Shown here in pieces: positions 39,801 through 51,800 of a stretch of DNA of 64,000 nucleotides. Under the pieces are notes generated by a model. The model made no database searches. It had not been told where the DNA came from and saw nothing but the letters and a program-made list of their open reading frames with translations. This DNA is from Apteryx mantelli (Eukaryota; Chordata; Aves; Apterygiformes; Apterygidae). Made by a program: the position numbers and the translations under genes. Every line of letters begins with the position of its first letter. The first letter of the stretch is position 1. The stretch lies in the NCBI RefSeq assembly GCF_036417845.1, contig NC_089980.1:41104501-41168500 (forward strand), written 5' to 3'.

Positions 39801-42800
39801 CTGTGCTTCAGAAAGGGCCGTTTTGAAATACCTGTCTTTTTGATGGTGTGAGGCTGCTACCAGTTTGTCTGCCTGCGTGTGTCCTCCTCCCTGCAACATC
39901 TTTTCTGTGGCTAGCCCCTGCCCCCTGCGCCCCCCCCCCAGCCAGCCTGCCCCATGCCACCCAGTGGGATGGAGGTGGGACTTGGTCAAGCAGAAGGCTG
40001 GAACAGCAGCCTGCCGCACAATAGCCACTTTGTGCTGTGGCCTGACCTCATCTACCCACCACGCTGCAGCTGTACCCCTGGCCTGTGTGCCATTAACCCT
40101 CAGTATGCTGTCCCCAGCTGCACAATGGCAGGGCAGGGGGCACGCTTTGTTCTGGGGCTGGGCCAGCTGGTGGGAAGGCCGCTGTTCCCAGCCCAAGCCC
40201 AGCTCTGGGGGCTGGAGAGGGGAGGCCAGGCAGGCCCCTGGCTTCTCGAATGCCTGCCTGGGACAGAAGGGCTGTGGGGCCACGCTGCTTCAGCCAGCTG
40301 AGCATGGAGACCAGGAGTGGCATTGGGTTGGAGCTCGTGCACCAGGAGTGGCGTTGGACTGGAGCTCACACATTGGCATTGCTTCCAATGGTGTCCACTT
40401 CACCTTGCTCTCACAGGAGAGGTTTCTTTGTGGCCTCTTCACCCCTCTGCTTCTCAGATGGCACAGCCAATTCATCATTGTGGCTTCGTTTCTTTTTTTT
40501 TTCTTTATCTGTGTGGACCTCACATCACTGAGCACGATTTCTTCCTCCCTGTCCTCATCTCAGCCACAGGTGAGGAGTGACTGCCTGTTACTTGTGCCCA
40601 ATGCTGAATTCGACCAGCCTTTTGTTACAGAGCCGCACTGAGTAAACTATTCCTTGGGGTAGTCTGTCCTTTTGGTAGATTTCCCTTTCTTTTTGTTTAC
40701 CAATTCCTGTCTGAAAACTTCTGCTGTGATTTAAAAAGTGCAGTTTCTCTTTACATTGTAGTGTTTCCTGGGGCATTGTAATGTTTCCTCTTTGGTTCTT
40801 TTTTTTTCTTTTCCAAACAAACAAAGCAACGTCTTCAATCTATTTCTATACTTATTTTTTATGATAGGCATTCAGACATCAATTTTTTATTTGGTCTGCT
40901 TAAAACTTTGTTTCCTGGCAAAGGCTTTAAAACTCTGCCATGTGTCAGTCAAAGTGCACCAGCCCTTCTCTGGAGGGTCCTCAGCAAAACTAGGGAAAGG
41001 CAAACTTCTGGCATGGTTGTTGTTCTCCTAAGTGCCTGGTCTTTGAGTCAAGGCACAGCACGTTTACTGAACATAGAGATTTTTGATTTTGAAGTCTTTT
41101 TCATTAAATTAGTGCAAACCCTTGCAAAATCTTTAAATCGGAATGAGGCTGCTGCACATCGATATTTAGCATTTGATGAAGCTTGCTAGTTTAATGTAAA
41201 TTAGTAGAATGATGGTAGATAGGTAGGTAGATAGTAGAAGCTGGATTGAGAGTTCCTATGCACACTTGCACCAAATCAACTAAATTTGTTTGGAAAAATA
41301 GTAATAGTGAAACAGCATCTCACTGAAGACAGGCCCATAGGTTTAAAACTACCAGTAGGTAATAAAATTAAAAAAAAAATCAGCAAACAAAAGAGCTGTT
41401 ACTCTGTCTTATGGAGGTAGTGAAAATGAAACCATTATAAAAATAGAAAAGTGTATATAAAAAGCAGACCTAAGAGGAAGAGTGTTTATTAATATACAGA
41501 AAGATATTTTATATTGTACACTTATTTAAGAGATTGTCCGTACTCTTAAATGTTTGAAAATTAAGCTATGATTAAGCCTTTAAATTGTTCATTGCAGGTT
41601 TTTAATACTTTTGAACTGCAGTAATGTGACACAAATTCATGCTTAAGGATTATGCTATTCCTAGAGTAACTTTGCCTTAAGAATAGCTATATTTTGTTTG
41701 TTATTATATTTTATAATACAGTTTGTGCATGCACCACTTACCGGCTGGGTTAGGTTCAGAACTGTTCAAATCAGTGTTAGAGGACTTAGAGCACTACTAC
41801 TTAATTGGAGATTTCATCCAAAGCAAGGCTGAATTAAAGGGCTGTGCTTTAAGAGAAGCAGGGATGGTGTTTCATCTCTGCTGTTAATGTGGTATTTTGA
41901 TGTGGCAGTGATGTGTAGCAAGGCTATATCAGCTCAGGGGTTCATTACAGTGTTTTATTCAGCAAATATGCAACCCTCTAAGGGATCATTTCCAATCCCT
42001 GCAACTTTCTTTTAAATCCAGGTCCAGGATGGAGGGAGTCACTGGGTTATGAACAGAAAGTGTTTGTGTAACAGGAGGTGGGATTGGTGGGAGGGTTCTT
42101 AGGCTGAGTTGATTCTGCTGTGTTCTGGGAGTTTAACCCTAAAATGTTCTAATTCGGCCTTATTTTTAAAGCAAGGCACAACTCCTATACCCTCAAAAAG
42201 ACTTTCCATGTTTCCTTAGTCATTTCATTTCCTTCTTTTAAGCAGAAGCCACAGTAAATTATAAAATAAACTTTCCATCATGCAAATAATAGTACTTCCA
42301 AGTTCTAACTTTTGGCTCTAATGCCAACAGTTCTGTCTGACACCAACAGAAGGGACTTTTTAATTGAAATAGGGAGGCTGAGCACTGATGCTGCCTCTTT
42401 TTCTTCCATTTCCTTTTCTGCAGGTGGAAGAAAAGGTTTCAGAAACCAAACCCTACAGTTTATTCTCAGCTCTGCAACTAATATACTCTGTGACCTTGAG
42501 CAGATCACTGCTCCTCTTCTTGTCACAGCTCCCAGAAAATAACTTGAGAAACTACAACCGTGCTTCCAGATTGGCCTGGCAGTTAGGGGTAATCCCACAG
42601 TTACTAAATTGAATACATTACCTTTTTTATAGACCATTCTCCCTGGATTTAGACTACTAAGAGTCCTGTAGGCAAATAAATGTTATTTCAGCTATGTGAA
42701 TAGGAATTAATGATCTCGTTGCTGACTTGTGACATGGAAACCTCTAGAGAGTTAGGATGAGAACAGGCTGCCTTGGAATGTCCCTGGGCTGTTGCTAGGC

Positions 42801-45800
42801 AGCAGTATGTTTTAGCTTCCTAATCTGAAAGTCTGTACTCAGGTTTGGGAAGGAATTGACTCTGGAAAGGGAAAACTGAGGGATGGAAAACCATACAGAT
42901 ACATGACTTTTTGTAAATCATGGCTTTACCATGCTGGGTGCATTGTGCAGAGAGCATGTGGCTACAGGTGAAGTAGAAGGGATTTGGTTTGATAAAGTAA
43001 CACTTGGGAACTGGCCTTTTGTATTTTCATTTTTAGCTGAAGGATTGTGTGGCTAGCTTATTCTCCGTCCCTTCCTTCTCTCCCTCTATTTTGTCTCTTC
43101 TGAAGCTCTTGGATCCTTGTAGTGAAGCTGGAAGAGTGCAACATAAGTGCTGTTGCTCTGTTTCTAGTCTAAGTGGAAGTAGGAACACCCAGTAATTTCA
43201 GAAAGCTTATTCTGCTGAGGTTTATGCTGCAGCTTTACATGTGTATGTATCACCCTGTGAATGAGGGGATGTCATGCCTTGATTTTACTACTAAGTCCTT
43301 CAAGAGGCATACCAGAGATCATTATTAACCAACACAAATTCTTGTTGTCTAGGACATCCCACTCTTGCTGCACACTGTGACCTCTTTGAACTCTAGCAAT
43401 AGTGGGAATAGTGTTAAGCTCCTCATAGGGTTAAAGCTCATCACTACAGCATCAGCTAAAAGAGCACCTCCATTTTCTGCCAGTAGTGTAGGACTTGGGA
43501 TAAAACTGAGCACTTGAATTGCTCTTGGTGAAGTCTGACTGATTGTCCATCCACCCATAGGCTAATTCAAACTCTTCAGTCAATCTTTGTCATCTTCTCT
43601 AAAGGTAGCTGCACAGCCGCAATTGTTTTGCTCTGTTGTTCCTTCCTATGCATTTTAATAGGAGGCCAGGGTGAGTAAAATTAAGGTCTTGGTGCCTCTG
43701 CTAATTTGTAGTTGGGAAAAAATGTCTTTGTGGCACCCTGATGGAGTCATCAGAGGAGCTATGGATAGGACCTCCCTAGTCAGTGGATCTAGCTGGGTTG
43801 GACTGGAAGGTGCTGTACTTGCTCCCTGGCCAACAAAGTACCGGCGAAGCTGAGAGTCTCACCCAGAACCACACAGCTTGGTGTCAAGTGGGATGTGGTG
43901 GGGTATGTTCTGGTTGTCCAGGCCCTGCTCTAACAGTGATATTCTCCAAAGGATAGGGTTTGAAACCAGGAATCCTGATTCCCACTTTCATTGCTCAACC
44001 CCACTCTTTCTCTCACAGACTTTATTCCATCAGTGAGCTTTTGGATTGCGCTATCTAGCATACCTTTCCTCATCCCCACCAGGCAGCATTTCGCTGTGAT
44101 TTATACAAAAAGCTTATGGTGAGACCAGAGTTTTGCAAGACCTCACGACTGTTCACTTTGTCCTTCTCTATACCCATGGGATTTCTCAGCCCCACCAGGT
44201 TCTCCCTTCCCCTGACTCTTTTTCACTGAGCGGTTGTGGAGGGTCTTAAAAAAGGCAGTAACCTCACAGCAAATGCCAGTCTTACAATAACTGCCTTGCA
44301 GCACAGCTGGGAACAGAGCTCTGCGTTGTTTTATAGGAATTAGCAGAGAATTACTTGCGTAGCTGGAGAGCACAGGCCTGGGTTAGTCTAGTTCAGCAGT
44401 TCTTTGTCTCCTTCCACTAGGTTTGTGCAAAGACCTGTTGGAGTCTTTTCTGGTTAGAGAGCTTGGGGCTGTGCTGACACAGGAGCCTGTGCTTCCAAGG
44501 CAGACCTAGGGGGCAGAGGCATCAGGGATGGCCACAGGGGAGCCCTTTGATGAATAATGAAAGCAGCAGTAAGATTCGCCTGCCAAAGGATTGAAAGAAA
44601 GAGCTCAAAATCCTTGCAGCATCACCCTTCTCCCTGACGTGTGCTTGGACAGTGAAGTGCACTTTCCTAAGGCCCCAAACAACTCACAGGTTTCAAGACA
44701 TGCTGCAGTGCCTGTTTGTTTTCCAGGGATACAGTAGTCTGTAAGTGTGCTGAGGGTTGGATTTCGGGTCTGATAGGCTGATGCACATAGAAATAGCGAG
44801 TGGGTTTTCAGTCCCCTTTCCAAGGCCTGGACAGCAGTGTGGGTGTACACTGCAAAGATGTGTTCATGTGACATAAAATGATGGAAGCTGGTAGAGGAAT
44901 GGGATTTTTTTCCTCCAGCTGAACTTTCTCTTGGAAACATAATAATTTTTCTTCACCTGAACTTTGGCTTCAGTTTTGTTTCTTGTGAGAGTTGTGTTGT
45001 TTTTTTGTTTTTTTTTAAAGCTTTCTGAGTTTCCAGGGCTACCTGCACTGTGTTGCTTTTGTCTTGTTTTCTGCTGGAAAAAGAAGGAAGACTACAAATA
45101 AGAGGGAGTGATGAAGCAGTAAGGCCTCACTGTTTACCCTCCACTTCAGTAGGATGGCGGGACATTTTTCCTCAAGTCTTCTGTCTTAAGAATTCCAGCT
45201 GAAAAAAACCTCAATTGCTTTGTTAAAATGAGGGGTGAAAAGTGCTTTCCCACACTTCACATAGTTTTCCAACTGTGAAGAATAGAAAGCAGTCAGGAGC
45301 TAGGAAAATCCATTATTTCTTTCAAAAGCTGATGGAGAAGTTTCTTCCTGACATGTCCTCACCACCAAGATTTTCACTATGAAAAAAGTAGTTGAAGTAC
45401 TTTTTATGGAAAAACTGTTTTCTGTTGAAGCCTTGTTTTTTCACTTTAAGTGGTTTTTGAAGGAAAAAAATATTTTGCTTGCCAGCTTTCAAAATGTCAC
45501 CTCAGAACTGGGATAGAGCTGCAACTCACCTGTTCATTTCTGTAGTTACACAGAATAATTGCTGTTTTAAGTATGTCCTGTTTGCTAAACTGTGCGGTTC
45601 GTATGTTATGACAACTTTAGTGGCTCTTACAGTATATGGCAAAGGCATTTAGGACTGTGGGCAGGTGCTTTTTACCTTGTTTTGTAATTCTAAATAAATA
45701 AACATAATCAAAATACATATTAAATAATGGGAACATCCACATTTACATTGAATAGACAATTTTTTTTTCATAAAAGGAAGAAAAATTCACCTGCTGCAGA

Positions 45801-48800
45801 GCAGAGTCTAACCACTAATGACAGAAATTAGGAAGAAACTTCCTTTTAGGCAGTTGTTCCATCGCTTTCTCTGTGGAACTGCTTGTACTTTATTTTAAAA
45901 CATGGAGTACTGTGTCCAAAAGACTACAAGCTGGGCTGCTGGGCTAGAGAATCTCAGATTAGGTTGATTGCTTGATGGCCATCTCTGGTAATTCTTATAG
46001 TCCTGTCTTTCACATCTCACTTAACCATCCGTTCATCTTTTTTTTTTTTTAATCACATGTTGGTGAAAGGAGACTCCCTACAACATCCCTCTCTCCTGTT
46101 CCTTCCTGCTACTGCTACTAATCCCTGGATTCTGCTTCTCTTTCAGAAGATGCTGCTCAAGAAGAATTGTGGAGTGAAGACTAGAGTTATTAAAATTCGT
46201 GTAAGTTGCTGTTTTCTGGTGCAGTTCCTTCATCTTTCCACATATTTCTAAATGTGGTGATTCTCTTTGAACCTTTGAGCCCAGGAGATGATTTCTGGAG
46301 GTTTCCTTTGGCTTGATCAGCTGCATAACAAAAGCCTCTAATCTGGAGTATCGACTGCAGTTACAATTTAGGGTGGATGCTGATGAGGCTAATAATACAC
46401 TGGTGTTTCCATTTTGGAGACCATAGGTTCAAAGATTCCTTGGAGTTAAGGTCTACATCCCTTGCTGTGAGTTCATACAGTTAAGGATAACTGCCCTGTA
46501 GGGTGTCATTTGGATCCTTCTTGACTGAGAAAAGTGTTGATCTGAGGTAGTAAGTGGTGTTCAGCAGGAGTGAGAGGTACTGGTAGATAGCTCTGGAAAG
46601 AGACTGTAGCTGCATGCTGCACTGACATCTGCAGAACTATATGGGACATGGGACTGGATGAGCCAGAGGAGAGAGCTATGTTGCTTGGAAGACTTTGCAG
46701 CTGGGATGCCACTGCAAGTGTCTGAACATCTCCTGCTTTTGAGTGCACGCATACCTAGCAGGGCTAGGTTTGCTCGAGACTCTCCTGCTTGTACTTTGTG
46801 TTGCCTGCACCTCTTAGTCCTTGTCTCTAGCACCCCATCCTCTGACTCTTCAGTCAACCTTTATTTCCTTTGTGGGTACCTTGGCTCTGTGTCAGTCAGT
46901 GCTCTATGGCATTGTGGCAGATCTGTGTGTGAGTTTGCATGCTGCAGCCAAACGACATGCCTCAGTCCACTGAGCCCCCTGTGATCCTCCACGTGTTTGT
47001 GATACATGGACAAAAACAGCTCAGGGAGAAGAAAACAGATGTCCCTTGTGATAGAACTGCTACTTTCACTGCAGTAATTATAGCCAGCAATGATGCCTTG
47101 AACGAGGGATGAATGACAGAACTAGATCCTTCAGGGTGTACACTTTGCCCAGCAGAAAATGGGACCGATGCCCTTGTGTACCTAGAAGTGCTACTGTGTC
47201 TCTCCATGCTGTTGTGTGCCCCTCCCCATCACTACTTTGTGGGTGAATTTGGGAGGAGGAGCAGATAGGGCTGGCCACAGTCTTGTGCAGAGCTGGATGG
47301 TATTTTTCTATTCCTCCTATGTCTTCTGCCAGGGCACTTCAATTCTGTCTTCTAGTAGCCCCGCCATGACCCGATACCTGATTGTACATATTAATCTTGG
47401 TCTATTATGTATTCTCTTGTGTTCCTGCCTGAATTGCTGTCAATGGAGCTATCTCCTGTGCCCTGTAAGCTCTCCCCAGACTGTGGCCTGTCCTTCAGAC
47501 CTCCTGAGTGTCTAATCCTGCCACTTTGTTTTAGTGCAACTTGTTTGTCACCTTCCTTTTTCCCTGCCCCACATGCTTTTGATCTTGTCTTTTTTTTAAT
47601 GTCCCTGGACTGTAGTTATTTCCAGTGAAGGTTGATAGCAGTCCCCCAGTCGCTGGGCTTTCAGTGACACCTCGGTGGGTCAGTTTCCCCTGACACCGTG
47701 AGCTCATTATTCCAGCTTGCTCTGTGCCCCTGGAGAATCTGAGAGACTGAATTATCCTTTTGCTCCCTACTGAGCCCACGTCAGCTTGCACTAAAGTAAA
47801 TAGCAGAAACTGAGAGCAGGCCCTTCTGACAGATGGTGCAAAATCCGTGTTTCTCTAGTCAACCTTGCCAAGCTGAGACAATGCATCTCTCTACCTGAGG
47901 TGCCTGTGTGGTTTCCATGACAATAGCACATGATACTTCACAGTCTCTAGTTGGTTTTTCATGGTGGCAGAGCTGTTAGGTAAAGGAACATTTTTACTTC
48001 CATTTTTTGAAGTGATTGCAAATCCCCACTTTATGTATCCAGTGCAGAAAGGAGGCAGCAGGTCCTTGGCAGAATATCTTTCCGAGGTGCCTCAGCTCTG
48101 GAAACAGCTGGAGGGAGGTCAGTACCTCTGAAGGATGATGCTGTGCTCCCACCTCAAGCCAGCCAGTAAGACCTGCTTGGCACTGTGTTTCTTCTCAGTG
48201 GTGCGCAGTGATGGGACAGGAGGTGATGAGCATAACCTGAAACACAGGAAATTCTGTCTCTAAACATAAGAAAACACTTTTTTACTGTGAGGGTAGTTGA
48301 ACACTTGAACAGGTTTCCCAGAGAAGCTGTGAAGTGTCTGTCCTTGGAGATTCTCAAAACCCAACTGGACACAGTCCTGGGCAACCTGCTCTGAGCAGAG
48401 GATTGGACTAGACGGTCTCTAGAGGTGCCTTCTAACCTCAGCAATTCTGTGATGCTAGGCTCTTGCTCAACTTTCAGTAACTGAGTCAGAGCACATCAGG
48501 GACCTTAGCTGACTAGGGAGGGCTGTTCTGAGCTGTAAGGAGTAAAATATTTTGAAGGGACAGCAGGAGGCAAGGTGAGACGCCTGGTTCTCTGCTGCTG
48601 GGGTTCTCTTGACACAGGTTCACAGTTGCGACTTTGGCACTGTGGTTAGAGTGGAGGAAATGAAGACGGACCTCTCATAGCAAGTGGGCTGACAAGCTGT
48701 GACAGGAGGAACCTGACAACTGTCTGCGTGTCTGAACATGAAATGTCACCATGTGCACCAGTTTGCTTGTTGCTTGTGTCGCTGCAGCCCTGAGAAGCCC

Positions 48801-51800
48801 TGCTATACCAGCACTTCTTTCTCAGCATAAGTAAAGAACATGCAGTCTCTTTCTGAACTCAGGTGGGCAGCAAAATCCAGACAGTGTAGAAGTGGATGGA
48901 GAGGCAGTGAATGAACTGATCTGAGGAGCAGGCAGACAGAAAAGCAGTGCTGCCTAATGGTTTGTGCAGGGGGTTTGAATCAAGGATCCCTGCTTTCTCC
49001 CCATGTTTCTGCTGCAGAATAGCTTGATGGGGAAAGGATTATGCTTCCCTCATGGCTTGTTTTTCCCTCCTGTGTGAGGGCGATGGTGATAGTGACTTGT
49101 CAGCCAGGAGACATGCTTAGCCCAGTAATGTCAATGAAGCATTTTCATACTGCTCTTGATGAGGACAGTGTCTCACGTGGTTGTGAGATAAGGCTGACTT
49201 TTAAAAATACCATCCTGACTGATATTTTTGTTGCCCTGACATCTTTGGGCTTTGCCGGTGTGTCAAGACACAAGGTGATGCTGTCTCATGCATCTTCCCA
49301 GCCATGCTGTTTGTCCCTCTCCTGCCAGAAAAGCCTCCCATGGGAATATCAGGTGGAGAGGCAGTATCTTTGTCCCCTGGCGCTGGAACACTGTTTCAGC
49401 CTTTGAAAATGTTCATGCTCCTCAGGAGTCTTTCTGGAGCAGATGACCTGGGCTGGATTTTGTTTTTGCACGTGCTGCTTTAACACTAAGATGCCACCCT
49501 GTCATTGTTCCCTGTACTTCAGCTTCCTGTGGGCCAGCTCAGGCAGTATTAGCCTACAGCCTTTCCACTCACCCAGCAGTTCTTCTTAAGCAGGATGGTG
49601 GGACAGTGATGTGACAAGTTTAAGAACCTAGACAGATTAAGGTAAAGAGATTAATAAACCTCCTAAATATGCAGTGACTCAATCATCTTTGAAACATTTT
49701 CAGGAGCAGCAACTGTGAGAGGTCACAGCCTTCTGTGAGGGGAAAAAAAAACATCTCCTCCCATCTCTTCCCCCCTCCCCCCCTAGTTTGTAGAGGATAA
49801 AGAAACAGGAGGATCAGCCCCAGTGGGCAAGCAAGCAGAGATAAATCAGAGGTGACAGTGCGTGTATGAAGTATGGATTTGTGCATAATGGATACATATA
49901 GCGTAGCACATGTCAGTACAGGGTGTGGGATAGGAGTGGACCTGCATGGGTGTTATGTGATGAAGCATGCAATGTGTGTGTGCAGATGTGGTAACCGGTG
50001 CCCCAAAGAGTCAGCCAGTGTAGTGTGTGTAAGTAGAAGCCAGTGTTAGGTGTGGATGAGAGGGGCACATGCACATGTGCAGGTATTTTAACATCCAGAG
50101 CCTGTCTGTGTGGTGCAGTGGGGTGTTGTGTGAAGATACTTTCTTAGCTCTGAAAGGACAATGACTGTATGAGCATGTGCTCATGGGGCATAACTGCCTC
50201 AGTCCTGGACCAGGCACAGTCAGCTGCAATTTTTCATGCAGCACTCTACTGGACTACGTGGAAAAGTCCACCACAAGCCATCTCTGTGAATGTGAATCTG
50301 AGACCTATTTTCCAGAATCTTTCAATAATACCACAAGTCTTTAATTCCCCAGACTCTCTTGGAATGAGGGTTACTATTCCATCATCTAGCCCTATTTTTG
50401 ATCTTCCTTCACATACTCCTACAGGGAGTCTCTGAATGGGATTGGTGGAGCTGTGCTTATCTCAGCAGCAGTAGGTGGGTAGAAGACACAACTGGCAAGT
50501 CCCTGGGTATCTTGAGAGCTCATGTTGGGGCAGGCAGAGAGGGAGTAGGGATTTCAAGGCTGATCTGATAACAAGCCTGATCAGAGATGTTTTCTGCTAT
50601 GTAAAAATAAAATAAGAATTCTAAATCGGAACATAAACCTCTTGTGCTCTTGCCTTGATCTTATCAGTGCATGAGAATACCCTCTGCTTGGACAGGGGCC
50701 AGATCCCTGGAATGAGTTCCCCGTTTCTTATCTCTAGTGTCTGCATCCTAAAAGGCCAGGGCAGAAACATGCTGGGTTTTCTTCTCTTAAAACAAGGGAC
50801 CTTTTCAGCTTGGAGCTGAGCAGGAGATATGCTGGCTTGAGACAAGGGCCTGAGCTATTCACAAATGCAAGGCATAGTAGGTGACAGAGCAATATTGGTG
50901 CAAATCTCTGGTTCTGACTGCAGAGTAAGGAGCAAAGAATTCAAAAAGTCAGAGGACTCTGTGTACACACACACACACCTGTTGCCTCTTCCATCAGAGG
51001 CTCCCAAAGTGCTTTGCAAGCATTGCTGAATATAGCATCCTAGATGCAGATAAATATCATGATTGCAATTTCAAAGTGAATTAAACTGAGAAACCAGCAA
51101 AGAATGTGACTTGCCCAAAGTGAGACAGTGTGAGCAAAACTGAGGTTTTGAATTTGATCCTCAGACCATGTTTCTTGAGATGTATCTGTATTCATACATA
51201 TCAACAGCCCTGACATCTCAGGCAGCAGAGATCCCAAACTGCAGCTTGCCAACAGTTTGTCAAACCCTCCTGATTGTCTTTACTATGTGACTGAGTGCTT
51301 AAACCCAAACTTGCCCCTGGAGGCAATCAGAGAGCCTCATCTCCCTGCCCAGTTGTGTCCTTGGGTTACTTACTGGGCAAAGTCCTCTCGTGGAGATTGT
51401 AATGCTCCAGTAACCTAGACAAGATACTGGCTCTTTGTCTCCTGTTGATGAGCACATCTCTGCTGAGCTCAATGAAGCAGGTCCTCAGCTAAATCAGGGC
51501 ATGAATGGGTATTTGTCTGTTGGGGCAATCAGCACCCCCCGTGCTCCTCTCAGCCAAGCCGAATGTCTGGCTCTAGACACTGTTCTTTTTAGCCCTGCTT
51601 TTATTGGGTTTAATGGCAAAGCCCAGCCAACCTTCAGCCTGTCCATAGCAGCTAGAGGAGGAACTGCCATATGTCTCTTTTTTCGGCTTCATTAAAGAAC
51701 ATTTAATGCTACCTGCTTTTCATAAATTCCTGCCATGCTTGCCCTTGCCCCTGTTACATCATATAAGTGCTTGCATAATAGCCATTGTGGAGTGACTGAG

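Larger units (their letters stand above)
23017..46146 (+). other. Intron 3 (about 23.1 kb)
   Basis: Donor GTAAGG at 23017 and acceptor ctgcttctctttcag ending at 46146. It contains homopolymer and CA tracts (24767-24893), several MIR-like fragments (about 25072, 26895, 42450 and 43850), a TTTG repeat (35501-35525), a possible cryptic exon (35677-35723), a 23-bp tandem duplication (36625-36671) and a 31-bp tandem duplication (40311-40372). The intervals 27100-35490, 35740-36620, 36680-40300 and 40380-42440 show no supportable exon, RNA gene or element. Long frames near 39.7-40.6 kb are composition effects. Confidence 0.6.

Noticed and set aside
39865-40641. 258-codon open frame on + and overlapping 187-codon frame on -
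   Set aside because: It lies in a GC-rich intronic stretch where stops are rare. Several overlapping frames are open on both strands, there is a tandem repeat inside, and I see no recognisable domain or splice context.
42425-42612. Exon-like segment after ttttctgcag with an open frame
   Set aside because: The frame is largely made of MIR-derived sequence and has no matching donor in phase.
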